A DNA stretch of 64,000 bases, taken from positions 5,316,501 to 5,380,500 of the forward strand of contig JASJZH010000001.1 of assembly GCA_037178975.1 (NCBI GenBank), given 5' to 3'. The notes under the pieces are model-generated. The model had not been told where the DNA came from and did not search any database. It worked only from the letters and a program-made list of their open reading frames with translations. This document shows positions 23,003-34,639 of this stretch, in pieces. The DNA is from Oscheius tipulae (Eukaryota; Nematoda; Chromadorea; Rhabditida; Rhabditidae). The position numbers and the translations under genes are program-made. Position 1 is the stretch's first letter. Each line of letters opens with the position of its first letter.

Positions 23003-25433
23003 ATGTTGTTTTCGTCTACAGTCTCCAAGTAAGTGCAAGTAGCTACTACAAACTGTGCACTATTCAGAAAAGCGCAACCACCACAAGAGGAAAAGGAAAA
23101 GAAGACCTGGGACAGCAAATGGCAGCTGATTCTGACCGCTATTGGCATGACCATCGGACTCGAGAACATCTGGAGATTCCCTGCCGTCGCCTACCAGCAT
23201 GGTGGCTCGGCCTTCCTCATCCCGTACCTGATCTGCTGCTTCGCCATTGGATTCCCGATGATCTATGCAGGCTAGCAGCTTTTGGGCACACTCTAAAAGG
23301 CTATTTAGAATTCATGATAGGACAGTTTTCAAGGTGTAATCCAGCCTTTGCCTACTACCGCTACGCGCCAGCATTTCGTGGACTCGGCCTGACTACGATC
23401 CTCATCACAGTCTTGACTAAGTAAGTAAATTCTGACCGCTATCGGACCGCTTTTTTATTATCTTCTACACGGTCGTCGTCAGCTGGTCTCTGCTCTACTT
23501 GGGAATGGCCATCGGAGGACAGAGCTATAGGTATGTTATTCTGGAGTACCCTAAAAGCTCCCACAGAAGCTCAAGGTTACGTGAGCAAATACACAATTGC
23601 GATAAGCATTTTCTGAGATAAAGGCGGTTTTTTTAGCTTTACGATGCTCTGCAAAGTTGTAGAGCAGATCAAGGACTACAACTATGCAGAATATCGAAAG
23701 CCTCGAAAATGCCGTCTTCAGTCCTAAAGACTGATGTACGTAAGTGAGGACTTACTTTTTCTGTTAGAGCCCTTATATTATGTTCTCTATTACAGATGGA
23801 CGAGTTGCGACAACGGCTGGAACACGCCACAGTGTCTTTCTTCAGATCTGCAGTACACGTGTCGAAAGGCGAATATCAGCATGCCATACGCGACTCTGCT
23901 GGGAAAGTGCTCGAGTGAGGCTGCCAATGATACTCAGAGCGCGACACTGGAGTTCTTCGACCGATTTGTGAAGAGGCAGTCGACTGGACCATTGGACTTT
24001 CAAGATATGAACTGGCCAATGTTTGGAACCATGCTCTGTGTCAATCTGCTCGTCTTGGTCTCCAGCATCTGTGGCGTCAAGGTCATCGGCTGGATGAGCA
24101 TCTTCACCATTCCGCTGCCCTACCTCATTCTCGGAGTCCTCTTCGTCAAGAGTATCTTTCTCGAGGGTGCCTTCAAGGGCATCAGTCTCTTCCTCACCCC
24201 GAACGTCGAAAAGTTGCTGGATCCTGAATGTTGGAAAGCTGCTCTCAATCAGGCCTTCTTCTCCTTCGCCATTGGCTACGGAATGATCATCACCTTGGCC
24301 TCCCACAACAAGTTTGACAATCGTTTCTGTCGTGACGCGCTCGTCATCGTCGGCTTCGATACGATTCTCAGCTTGGTCGGAGGGGTGACCGTCTTCGGAA
24401 CGCTTGGATATCTGGCTGAGGTGACCGGGAAGAATGTGACGGAAGTGGTCCCCGAAGACTTGTCGCTGGCCTTCATCGCGTATCCGGAGGTCATCGCGAC
24501 TCTGCCTCTTCCCTGGCTCTGGAACAGTCTCTTCTTCCTCATGCTTTTTTTCCTCGGATTCAGTACCCTTGTAGGTCAGTTTACCTTTTCTCTGGAAGGA
24601 AATTTGCCCTATCCATGTCCTCAGACTCTTAATGTCTGTCACTCCTTCTCTGTCCGTGTCCAACTCTAACCTTGATTACCCCCTGTTACAATCCACACTT
24701 TCCTCTTTGCAGTTGCTCTCCCGACCATTGGCGAATTCATCACGACGTCCCTGAATCGCGAGAAGTACTACAGACACACACTGATCGCTCTCACTCTGGG
24801 TCTCACTCCTATCTACTCTCTTCTGGCCACCAACGCTGGCTGGTATTGGTTCTCTCTCCTGGCCAACTTCGTCGCTAGCACAACGCCCTTCATGACCGTA
24901 CTCTTCGAGGTCATTCTGCTCGCATACATCTACAGATGGACCAGCATCAAAACGGATCTGGAGATGATGTTTGGACCGGCTCCCACGAAATTCTTCAGTC
25001 GCTTCTTTTCGATCCACTCGCCCTTTTTCTACTTCTCGTATGTTTTTATTCCGTTATGAGCACAAGATACTTTAGGTGGGCTGTGACCGTCCCCATCATT
25101 ACAACGATCAGCATCGTCACTAGTCTGATGAGAGAAAGTGTTCCTTTGACTTTGGAAAATGGCTACGTCTTTCCTGTCTGGGCCGAACTCATTGGCTGGA
25201 CCCTGAACCTGGGCCCGATGCTCTGCGTTCCGATCGGCTTCATCCTGGCCGTGGTTGACTTCCGCAAGCAGGGCATCAGTCTGCGTTATCTCTTCTGTCC
25301 GACCGACAATTTGCCCTCCTACAAGAACTACTACGAGCGGAAGGGCATTCAGCCGCCTTTTGGAGAGGACAGCATCACAGAAAGCCAGTCTTCCGTCACC
25401 ACTGCGCAGAAAATGTCCTTCCAATATAAATAA
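23003..25433 (+). CDS. SLC6 family sodium-coupled transporter
   Basis: Exons 23003-23028, 23068-23270, 23309-23420, 23483-23530, 23796-24574, 24713-25037, 25076-25433 keep frame (about 616 residues, usual for SLC6). TM1 has the GLxNIWRFP signature as GLENIWRFP. The monoamine-binding Asp is a Gly, as in amino-acid/GABA/glycine carriers, so an amino-acid-type substrate is likelier than a monoamine. A long extracellular loop 2 carries the conserved Cys pair (CDNGWNTPQC) and N-glycosylation sites (NIS, NDT). Twelve TM segments are expected at the plasma membrane. Intron 2 (23271-23308) has a GC donor. The only AG acceptor for exon 4 removes sequence that itself reads as TM3 (IIFYTVVVS), so TM3 is short or splicing is unusual there. 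An AATAAA overlaps the stop codon. Substrate and subfamily cannot be told. Confidence 0.9.
23641..23720 (+). repeat. Dispersed repeat in SLC6 intron, copy D
   Basis: Contains TGCTCTGCAAAGTTGTAGAG, then CAGATCAAGGACTACAACTA and AAAATGCCGT. The first 30 bases match the copy at 29517 in the next large gene almost exactly. Confidence 0.65.
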
Positions 25434-25660
25434 AACGTGGTTCTCTTCTCTGTCTCTCTTCCCATAGTTCTTTTGTTCTACTAACAAGGGACTCTTCTCT
25501 GTTCTGGATACAAAAGACCTAGTATTCTAAGAAAGGGATAGTCAAGAGATTTTCAAGATCTTCTTCTACGTTCTGCTAATAGTGGCAATTGGTACTGTTA
25601 ACCGGATTTTAAGACGGTTCTTCTCTCGTACTGTCTCGTCTTCTTTTGCCTTTTCGAAAT

Positions 25661-26003
25661 ATGTCGGCTAAAGATTTTAGTCGGATCTAAGAATCTCTTG
25701 CTCTTAGTTTCTCAATTTCGAGAGTCAGAGATAAAAAAAGTTTTTGTTCTAGTTTTGGCCCAGGTCCATTCGGGAGCTAAGGACGACACTCCCCATCTGA
25801 CTTACATTATCAAGTCGAAGAATGCTGGTATGTTCAAAAAGTGTCTGGAAAGAGTATTTAGGAGGACTTCATCATTTCTTCAAGAAGCATCCCATTGTGA
25901 AGAGAGCTAGTGGAAAGCCTGGTACGTAGGATACAGGTCCAGTCAATAGTTCTTTTCAGCCCACGATCCTGTGCCCAGAGTTGGACGAGCTGATGATAGC
26001 TGA
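25661..26003 (+). CDS. Unrecognised 65-residue protein
   Basis: Four exons (25661-25679, 25753-25827, 25862-25921, 25960-26003) with canonical GT/AG ends keep frame from an ATG to TGA, and an AATAAA follows 64 bases later. The predicted protein is short, basic and His-rich in its middle (GGLHHFFKKHP), with no clear signal peptide or TM and no family that I recognise. The continuous frame through three short introns plus the poly(A) signal supports a real gene. It sits in the same direction between the SLC6 and CUB/LDLa genes. The first exon is the weakest part because it is only 19 bases and its donor is poor. Confidence 0.55.
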
Positions 26004-26066
26004 CACCGTCTTTTCAAGTCGCTGAGACAGGCCAGGAGCTGTGAGTCACAATGAGGATGCCTTTGA

Positions 26067-26072
26067 AATAAA
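26067..26072 (+). terminator. Poly(A) signal of the 65-residue gene
   Basis: AATAAA 64 bases after the stop codon at 26001-26003. Confidence 0.55.
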
Positions 26073-26223
26073 TAGACTTTTTGAACCGTCGCTTCCACCA
26101 GTTTAGTTAATCCAAGAGTCAGCCTCTCTCCATTATCCGTCTGCGCTCTGCCACGCCTCTCTCTCGCTCTCTTTCCCGCTCCCCCCTCCGTATTTGCCAG
26201 CCGGTCCGTAGCATGCACCCGTC

Positions 26224-29200
26224 ATGACTGCGCTCTGCTTACTACTGCTTTTTCTGGCAGATCAGCTGGCAGTAGCGGGAGCAGCAGGTAAGCTGTTCTC
26301 AATTTATAGTTCAACTATGGTTTGGTTCTGCCATTTCATCTGAACTGTCTGCCATTGAATTTTTGACTTTTCTAGGTTCTATACTCTGGAAACTGCTGCT
26401 TTTGATCTCGTCTATAACATTGAAAAACGTAGAAGAAGTCCGCAGTGTCAGGTTCTAGGAGAATATGTGTTCACGAGATGATAGATCTTCTGAAGAATAC
26501 GTATCAATGCTAGAGATTTGAATTCAACTCTTGCCCCATCCTCCTGTTTTTCATCGGCAAGCTTGTCCACCGAAACTGATGATTAGCACGACGTCAAGCT
26601 CCGATTTGACGGTTTTGTTTGCTTTTGCCCCAAGGCGATTCCAGAGGGAGAGACAGCCGGAACCGACGGACGCGACCGGCCCGTTGGCAGCAAACTTGAA
26701 CTCTCTTTCTCTCTTCCTCTCTAATTCCTTGCAGGGGAGACCGTTAGTACAATTCTCGAAACGGAATAGAATCGGGGGGCTGCTGATGAAATGTGAGTCA
26801 TCTGTCCGGACGGGAGCTAACTGTACACGCGATCCGTCTCTGTTTGCTGCCTCTCTCCTATTATGGGAGAGTCTATCTGATCGTGAGTCCGGGTACCTTC
26901 TAGTATCAGCCAGCTGACCGGAACCCTAATTGTGGTCGAACGGGACTCATTTTCGGTCGCGCACTTCCAATTGACCGTCAGAACTTTCTCCGTACTGGTT
27001 TTCAAGAGAGAGAGAGAGAGAGACAGTTTGTTTGTTTGTTGTGCAGTAGCAAACATTACGCAAGCGCGGCAGGATCTTCCGTGTTCGATCCTACAATAGA
27101 TCGTGAGAAAAGTAAGAGTGGATCGTCGAGAGCAGGAACTGGCAGTAGAAGCAAACAAACTCTCCAAAATACTACGAAACGCAACTCGGTACCTGCCTAT
27201 GTACACGCTTCTAGTGACATTTGATACCTTCAGAGGCGCGGGGAGGAAAATACTCAGGCCGGGGCGTCATACCAAATGTGTTCCATTCACGATACAGGTA
27301 CTTTCAGGGGAGGAGACAGTCCCGATTTGTGAAGATGTCTTCGACGGGACGAGGAGAGAACATGTGGTCGCAATGCCTCAGGTAGACAGTTCACTCTCCA
27401 TCAAGCTGTTTGACAACGATACGGGTAAGAGTATGCCCTTAATCATACCGTCTCGGTTTTAGGTCAACTACAGCCGGTAAGATGTTCCCTCAGGATAGAG
27501 ACATGTGCCAATTGTGTCCTCAGCTTCAAGTTCCAGCCTCCGAGTCCAGATTTGAACGAAGAAGACATTCGTCTGGTAGGATTCCCCTCCTTCTTTCTTG
27601 GCCTTCACCCTCACTTTGAAAGCGCCTTTTTCAGCCGAGTGCCTTTATTCGGAGTGGTTGTCATAATAATTTTGAGGCTGCCAAGGTCGGAGACAGAGAG
27701 AGCGAGACACAGCGGGGGACAGTCTATTTTCAGATGTCAGCCTGCCAAGAGTCACTTCTCGATCCTTGTTTTGATCTGCGCTTCGTGGAAGAGAAGGCCG
27801 ATACCACCTTGGATCTCATCTATCAGAAGATTTCAATTTGGGATGAGACGACTAGGAGCAACGTAGTGACTACAAGTAACACTGCAATAGTTTTGCTCAC
27901 GATGTGGAACATTGAGTCAAACTCCAGTCTCTACAAATATACCCATGTAGGGAAGAAAAGTGGGGGTTGTCATTGAAAATGCTCAGAAACTGTTTCCGTT
28001 TGTGGTTCGGTCTGTTTCGAACGAGGAAGTCATTGAAGGGACCCCGTCAGACAATCTGCTTCTTCACAACTTGACGTCTGTTGGATTCATCGAATCTCCT
28101 AGGTAGAGTAAGCCTACCCTATAAACCCCATTTAAACGAGGCGCGCAAATTTCGCAGTTGTAACGATTCTATCCGCACTAATAAAGTATCCAAGTGTTTC
28201 AGAAGAAAACGAAAATTTTTGTTAGGCCTGGATATCGAAGTTTTGTGCTTCGTAGACGGAGCGCTAACCGACTGCGCCATTCCAGAAAGCTTCCAGCTAC
28301 GATTCGAAAAATAGATACGGAGAAAAAACACAAAGCTTGCTTTATCTTTTTGGATCAAAGAGTGTCTTTATAACAAGTCTTCCTTTCCAGATACCCAATG
28401 GCCTACCCCAAACAGCTCCAGAAGACCTATCATCTCGTGAACACAAACAAGCTAGGTTATGTCCGCCTAATCTTTGACGACTTTCACATCCATTACCAGA
28501 GCGTCCTACAGGTTTTGGACTCTTTGACAGAGCTTTAAAGATATTTTTAGATTCTTGACAGCGACGGCAGCATACTGGTCAACACCCAGGGAGAAAATAG
28601 AAGACCGCCAGCGGTCGTGAGTCGAGGACCCATGCTGACTGTCAAGTTTGAAGCTCACGACTTTACTCAAACTGTAGCTTCCCTTATTTCCTGACAGGAA
28701 AAGACCATTCAGATCGGATTCCGAGCCCGTTACGATTTTGTGGAGACGCATGAGTGGCCAGAGAAGCCGAATTCGCGAAGTATTGTTATTCTGTTACCTG
28801 ACTAGGAGTTCATTCAGATTGTGACGAAATGTTCGAAGGCTACGGAGGAGAGATCAAGCTGGATGGGAATCTTCATTTGGCCAATACATATCTCGATTGT
28901 ATATGGATCATTGGAAGGTTTCAGCATTCTTCGAAAACCTTTGACAGGATTTACCTGAAGGTATGGTTTGCAGATGTTTTTGAGTTGATTCGATCCTTTC
29001 TAGGTGGAAGAGTTCCATCTAAAAGGTGTCGGTATTCGTCTCGAGGTCAGAGAAGGAGCCTCTTCGACCTCGGATCGAGTTCTCTTACTGTTCGATAGTC
29101 AAACCAGAGACCAACTCGACCATAAGCAGCCGAGACACGGGTTCACTACCTCGTTGGCCAATCCAGCCTTCTACATCCGACTAAGAGGGTTCCTTATGAG

Positions 29201-30266
29201 CACGTAAACTTCCTCTGTTTTCTGCTGGATACAGAACGTTTCAGAACCGGACTGGAGATTGTCTACACCCAGTTTTATCGCTGGGCAACTGCCGTCTGTC
29301 CCGGAACGAATGAGTTCCATTGCGATAACTCACGATGCATCAAGGCTACCCTAAGATGCGACAGCATCGACAACTGTGGTGACGGGTCAGATGAACAATG
29401 CCAAAGACCTGTCAATGATTTGAGATCAAGGTACGTGTTTGGGTCATAAATGTTCTACACTCAAGGTGCGCCAAGGAATTCAACTTTTTCGGGGTCAAGA
29501 TGTCTGTTTTGAATTATGCGATGTTCTGCAAAGTTGTAGAGCAGAAAAATTTCAGCTTTACAGAGCACCACAAAGTTTAAAAATGTCTTGGTACTTTAAT
29601 TGCCGATTTCCCTTGCGCATCCTGTGCGCTAAGTTTCCCCCAGCCCGGTTTCCGAGCTGAATGTACATGGACCTTTGTAATAAATTCTCAGCGACAGCGA
29701 CGTCTCTGGTCTGATAGCTCTAGTTGTGGGAGTCTGTGGCCTGATCGTGCTCCTCATAGCCACGACTTCTGTGATGGCTCGTGTCTACCGCAGAAGACTC
29801 TCCAGTCAACTGAACACGTCAACAGGTATGCTCTACATCTTCTACTTTTAACAGTAAACAACTTCAGTTCGTGCTCCCCAATTCGCCAGCGAGATGGCTC
29901 CGTCGATCCAGACAGTCGGCGAGCGTCGTTTCTACGTTGTACCGGAAAATCAAATATCAGTGATCGAGGCTCCTCCCTCCTACGACGACGCCCTCAAACA
30001 TCCACCGGTTTGATCTTTTAAAAGTAGTTAAAGGAAAACTGTCTAGGTGCGGTCTGAAAGAAGTTGTTATTCCAATCAAGGTTTTGCCGAAGAGCGGGCA
30101 TTGTCTCCGGCGGAGCCACCTCCGATTCTCGAGGATGAAGAACAAGTAAACTTGTTTGTTTGCCCAACTGTCTATTTAGAGACAAGAACCAACTAGCTCG
30201 AGAGCTTCGACCTCGAGGATAGAAGAGAGTCCAGCAGAGCCTCGAGACGAAGAGTCCTGGGTCTAG
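26224..30266 (+). CDS. CUB/LDLa single-pass membrane protein, Neto/LEV-10-like
   Basis: Exon 26224-26287 encodes a signal peptide. Secure downstream exons: 27215-27424, 27463-27476, 27537-27575, 27734-27946, 27987-28102, 28391-28511, 28551-28673, 28698-28779, 28818-28960, 29004-29203, 29245-29430, 29692-29825, 29868-30007, 30047-30145, 30180-30266; an exon ending at 27102 probably precedes them. They encode a divergent CUB-like module, two clearer CUB domains (one starting SPRYPMAYP, one starting CDEMFEGYGG), an LDLa module with the acidic CGDGSDEQC calcium site, a TM (about 29715-29775) and a tail with a PPSYDD PY motif. CUB-CUB-LDLa-TM is the layout of Neto, and of LEV-10/SOL-2 type auxiliary subunits of ligand-gated receptors; partner is unknown. 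The junction of the signal exon to 27047-27102 is unresolved, and one intron appears to be only 24 nt. Confidence 0.8.
28215..28300 (-). repeat. tRNA-derived (SINE-like) relic in CUB gene intron
   Basis: On the minus strand it holds a perfect A-box (TGGCGCAGTCGG) within a D-arm whose GCGC stem pairs exactly. Then comes a 5-bp CGAAG/CTTCG stem with a 7-base loop. The loop lacks the usual U before the anticodon and the B-box is disturbed, so it is a pseudo-tRNA or SINE head rather than a gene. Confidence 0.5.
29517..29590 (+). repeat. Dispersed repeat in CUB gene intron, copy E
   Basis: Starts GCGATGTTCTGCAAAGTTGT followed by AGAGCAG, nearly identical to the start of copy D at 23641, then diverges into an A/T-rich tail. 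Confidence 0.65.
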
Positions 30267-30363
30267 AAGAGTGTCTTTCCAGCAGAACTACTTATCCAAA
30301 AGCTACGGGTCAACTCGCAATTCCAATTTTCCCCTCGTCTGTACAGAGCCCTGTGACCGCTAG

Positions 30364-30369
30364 AATAAA
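30364..30369 (+). terminator. Poly(A) signal of the CUB/LDLa gene
   Basis: AATAAA 97 bases after the stop codon at 30264-30266. Confidence 0.6.
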
Positions 30370-30699
30370 TGTCTATATTCCTCAATTAGTATTCAACATG
30401 AAGTTTCGTGAGATGATGTAACGTTGACACAGCGACCGTTTTACGCGAGGTAGCAATTTGTGGCTTTTTGGTACGCAAACATTGCTCCAGAGGTGATCCC
30501 TTGTCAGACCAAAGGAACACTTTTCCGTGATGACAGGAGAAAGTTCGAATCCGTCCGAACTTCCCTCACAATATTTTTTGATATTCTCGAAGACAGAGCT
30601 AAACCTTGTGTTCGCTCTCTCTCTTTCTCTCTCTCTCTCTCTTTGGGAAATGACAGCCCGCCATTTTCCCGCAAAACATAATCCATTCTTCTCACAGAC
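30370..30699. other. Intergenic, CUB/LDLa gene to ZIP gene
   Basis: Contains a CT microsatellite at about 30620-30643 and, just before the ZIP ATG, an acceptor-like TTCTCACAG. No other feature seen. Confidence 0.5.
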
Positions 30700-30702
30700 A
30701 TG
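30690..30702 (+). promoter_or_regulatory. Candidate trans-splice acceptor at ZIP start codon
   Basis: A pyrimidine tract ending in CTCACAG stands two bases before the ATG at 30700. In nematodes this arrangement is typical of spliced-leader addition, but it could equally be the end of a 5' UTR intron. Confidence 0.4.
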
Positions 30703-32440
30703 GGTCCCGTCCTACTCCATCTCATTCTCGCTCTCTGTCTACTGATTCTGACCCTAGTCGTTGGATTCATATCCTTCAAGGTATTCTTCAAAGTTATTAG
30801 AAACTGGTAAAAACTGTTAAGATCGTCCACGTGCTTGATGCCAAGGGAGAAAGGGCCCAAACTCTTCTGTCACTTCTCAACTGCTTTGCTGGAGGCGTCT
30901 TCCTCGGAGTCTGCTTTCTTGACATGATTCCAGATGTGGCGTGAGTTAAGCACTGAAACAAATACAGTTCTCTTAGCGAAAATTACGAGACATTTCTCAA
31001 GGAGAAGGGAGCAGACTACTCGTTCGCATGGCCACAGTTTTTCACTTGCATCGGGTTCTTTCTGGTCTACGTGGTCGAGGAACTCTGTTTCTTCGTGAGT
31101 GCACAAGACTTTCTCAAGGAAGCGATAGGAATCCCACGTTATATTTGCAGTAAAAAACAAAACTGACGTGAAATGTGGATACTAAGACTTTTGAAAAGAA
31201 AACTTTTTGGGTCAGGAGACTGCCAGGCAAAATCACTTTTGAAAGGTCCGAGCTGACAAACTGTATGTAGGGGCAAATTCATTCAAAAATTTGGCTGTGG
31301 GGTGAGTAGATTAATCTAAGAACTATCCAGATTATAGAAAGACGATAGACTCGAAGTCGAGAAGAAAAGCCTTGGTGTTAGTTTATGCATGCCTTTCTTT
31401 CTAGGCCACAGACATCACATTTAGACAGCTAGCCGGTTGTCGCTCTAATTTCAAGCCACAAACTCCACAGTTTTATAGGGTTCTTCCGAAGAGAGCCCGC
31501 AAAGAGAGATAATCATGATAACAACGTTCAGTGTATGAGTCGAGGTAATCTTGGACACGGTCACAGTCATTCTGATCTCTCTGTCCGGTCTGGAGACAAA
31601 CTATTGTGAGTTACAGTATCTGTCTAACTAATGAACAGTTCAGTATCGAGACTGGAGGACACGGTCACAGTCACGACCACGGTCACCATGCCCCTCCGTC
31701 CGGAGGTCTCATCAGAGCCATGACTTTCGCAGCAGCCATCTCTTTTCATTCCCTCTTGGAAGGCTTTGCTCTCGGAGTTCAGGACAGCACTAGTGGTACC
31801 GTAACCCTATTCATTTCTCTCCTCCTTCACAAAGGAGTCGAGGCGTTCTCTGTCGGGTTGCAAGTGAGCAAAGGGAATAACGATAGGGTAAGAACGAGAG
31901 ATGACTACAGTATTCCTTCAGTTCAAATCCATTATTGCCACGATTATTGTTTACTCGCTTATGAGTCCGTTGGGAACAGTTATTGGAACTCTGGTCCAGG
32001 TGAAACTCTTCGAATTCTCTAGAAAAATAAATTTTAGACTTCAAACCACATCAAGCTGGTAGTCAAGGACGGAGTCATCTTCCTTCTGGAAGCTTTGGCT
32101 GCAGGCAGCTTCGTCTACGTGACATTTCTTGAGGTGAGCGAATTTTCTGCTAAGGTACAATGCTGTTTATAATCGTTCTGTTCATTTGTATGGGACATGC
32201 TAACAAGCTGAAAAGATTGACAACGAGATTGTTTAGGTTCTTGCTGAAGAGAAGGCTGATCGTCGACGGAACATGCTGAAACTGATAGCCATCTTCCTAG
32301 GGTTCGCCATCATAGCCATCATAATTTTCTTCTTCGGGTACTGTCATCTTGTATCTCTATACCAACTTTTCAGTGAGGATGAAGGCGAAGAGTCGACGAA
32401 TCCTTTTCTGGCAAGCACGGACATGACAACAAATCTTTGA
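30700..32440 (+). CDS. ZIP (SLC39) zinc transporter, ZIP1-3 type
   Basis: Exons 30700-30780, 30822-30940, 30977-31094, 31532-31605, 31644-31887, 31922-31999, 32038-32133, 32237-32337, 32374-32440 keep frame (about 325 residues). Eight hydrophobic segments are visible. The TM3-TM4 loop is His-rich in two clusters (GHGHSHSD and GHGHSHDHGHH). TM4 carries HSLLEG and TM5 carries HKGVEA, the metal-coordinating signatures of ZIP transporters, which move zinc or similar divalent ions into the cytosol. Size, short termini and motif form fit the ZIP1/2/3 subfamily. The His cluster is split over two exons by the 31606-31643 intron. An AATAAA follows the stop closely. Confidence 0.93.
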
Positions 32441-32466
32441 CTGGTCAATTATGGGTATTTAGTTCA

Positions 32467-32472
32467 AATAAA
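32467..32472 (+). terminator. Poly(A) signal of the ZIP gene
   Basis: AATAAA 26 bases after the stop codon at 32438-32440. Confidence 0.6.
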
Positions 32473-32967
32473 CAGGGGACTCCGGTTTCAGTTGTTGACC
32501 CTTCCCATTATTAATGTTGGGAGAGGGGTTTTTCACGGAGAATAGACAATGAGAAAGTAAGACGAGCTCATGTGTGTTTGAGAGAGAGAGAGAGAGCACC
32601 TCTTCCTCGTAAGACTCCTACGAGGATCTGAAGTGTCTCTCTCTTGGTGGTCATTGTGTCGAAGAGTCCTCTTCGTGCCCCGAAGGGAGGAGGATTCTCC
32701 ACTATTGGATTATATGAATGCCTCAGGGCCTCATATCCTCTTCTCAAAACAGTTAGTTTGGGGCAACTTGGACCAGTGAGTGTCTCTTTCGATTGTCTCT
32801 CATGTTTACGGTGCTCGTCTCGTTGTGTAGTCCATTCCTTATGATGTCTCCCTCTCTTTCTCTTTCATGTCATCTTGGCATGCTCTTCTGATTATTAGTC
32901 ATAAGAGTGAAAGCAACTATTAGGTTTAAGCGCTCTTTGACTCTTTTTCTAAATTATAACTTCGGTA

Positions 32968-33156
32968 CTTTGATGATTCACGAACGCAATTCCACAGTAG
33001 TTTTTGTTGTTTATTGTGCTAGCAGAAACAACATTATTAGACGCAGCTTAGAAACTTCGCTGAAGTATTGGAGCTTCAAAAAAGTCTAAATTGCAATTAA
33101 GATGTAGTAGTGACTGCATTTAAACACTTGGAAATTGCGTCCGTGAATCATCAAAG
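32968..33156. mobile_element. Tc1/mariner-type MITE (189 bp)
   Basis: Left end CTTTGATGATTCACGAACGC and right end (reverse complement) CTTTGATGATTCACGGACGC form terminal inverted repeats of about 24 bases with one or two mismatches. Both ends abut a TA dinucleotide (32966-32967 and 33157-33158), the duplication expected for the Tc1/mariner superfamily. No coding capacity. Confidence 0.75.
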
Positions 33157-34639
33157 TACTCTATTTTTGGAGGTGATGGCAGTTACCACCTCTATTTCGA
33201 TAAAGTTTGTGTAATCCAAATGTTAGGAAGGAGAAGAGACGTGGGCGACGCTCATTGAATAGTTTACATCTTCTCCTGCTGTTCTTTTGCCCTCTTGCGG
33301 ACTTTAGACTACTGTCTTTCTGATTTTTCTCATAACAGAAATATCTGTAATAGAGTAGCAAAAAGAGAATGAGCTAGGACTGAGAAGATGCCAAAGAACA
33401 GCGTCGAGGTGTGCTGTTTCGAGGCATTCTGAAAGGCCTGTTAAGTGCAAAGTGTTGCGTGACTAAGAGGAGCCATTGAGTCTTGTGTGTTTCCCCCTAG
33501 AGTTTCAGACTGCCAAATGGAATCGAGACTCTTGTCTTTTTCACCCTCTCTTTCTCGATACAAATGATCAACTATGTGCGAATCGGAGTCAAAGAACGTC
33601 ATGGCCCCTATGAATACTTTTAGACACACAATGGGGCCCAGAGTGAACTCTCGTGATCCTGGGAGACGTGGTCAGTCTAGCGATCGACGAGCGGCAAGAG
33701 ACCAGACTGCTTATTCAGTCTATTCCTTCAAATAGACACCTTTCTGGGCGTTTTCTCTTGTCAGCTATCCGATGATTGGAGAGTACAAGGTAGCTAGAAG
33801 ATCCTAAGGCAAACTTTACCCTTGCCACTGCTCCACTTTCAGAGACTAGTCCTGAAATGCTCTGGGTACCTTAGTTCTATTGCAATCACCATGATCTCAC
33901 GACTATCAGCGGAGCAAACATTCAATGGATCCCAGCATTTCGTGTATGTATTGCAAAAAACGAAACCAAAGTCCACGGCAGGTTTGAAGTAACTTCGGGC
34001 ACGTGCCGAAATGGTGGGTGCGACACTGCCTTCAGCTACCGCGTTTTGCTCAACGCATTTTCTTTTCTAACAAACGGTGTTTTGTATCTTTACAATGCTT
34101 TTAAGAAATTGTTTATCCGAATAGCATCTTTTCAGAATATCGTGGAACGTGGTTACACCCAAAAAGAAACTTATAGTTTGTTACCTAAGTCTCTCATTCA
34201 CTATTTGTGCTCTTTCCTTTTTTGCCTCCGTAACCCGATCAGCACTTTGTCGAATTAGTTCGTCTTTCTCTCTGTTCTTCCTGCAAAATAACTCATCTCC
34301 TCTTTCATTGAGCCAGATGTCTCGTCGCGGCCGCCCCGAAAACTTCCTCCAGGAACTGCAGTGTCCTTCTCTCTTGCACTGCCAATTTAGCAAAGAGGCC
34401 CACACGAGGAAAACGAGCCATTGTGACTTGACGTCGTCAATTGGCGGGGCTGTATGACCCCCCTCTCCCACTTGTCTCTCTTACCAATTCTGCCGTTCGT
34501 CGAACCCGTGTGAACCTTCTTTTGTTGTCTGCTTTCTTTCCTTCTCTCCCTTCTCCGCTCTTTGGCATTTTTGGTCAAAGTTTGACTCTAACCTATTATC
34601 TTCCAGAATGAATCACTACTGCCCTCTACATCCACAACC

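Larger units (their letters stand above)
32441..34639. other. Intergenic, ZIP gene to GluCl gene
   Basis: The ZIP poly(A) signal is at 32467-32472. A GA microsatellite lies near 32581-32598 and a Tc1-type MITE at 32968-33156. The remainder (33160-34600) shows short unsupported frames only. Confidence 0.5.

Noticed and set aside
23842-24663. Minus-strand frame of 273 codons, acidic
   Set aside because: Antisense to the largest SLC6 exon; composition reflects reverse complement of TM codons.
27047-27224. Continuous frame as a single exon of the CUB gene
   Set aside because: A GTGAGA donor after 27102 joins in phase to the conserved exon at 27215; the read-through part is low-complexity.
28215-28300. 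Functional tRNA gene on the minus strand
   Set aside because: D-arm and one stem are good, but the anticodon loop lacks the invariant U and the T-arm is disrupted.
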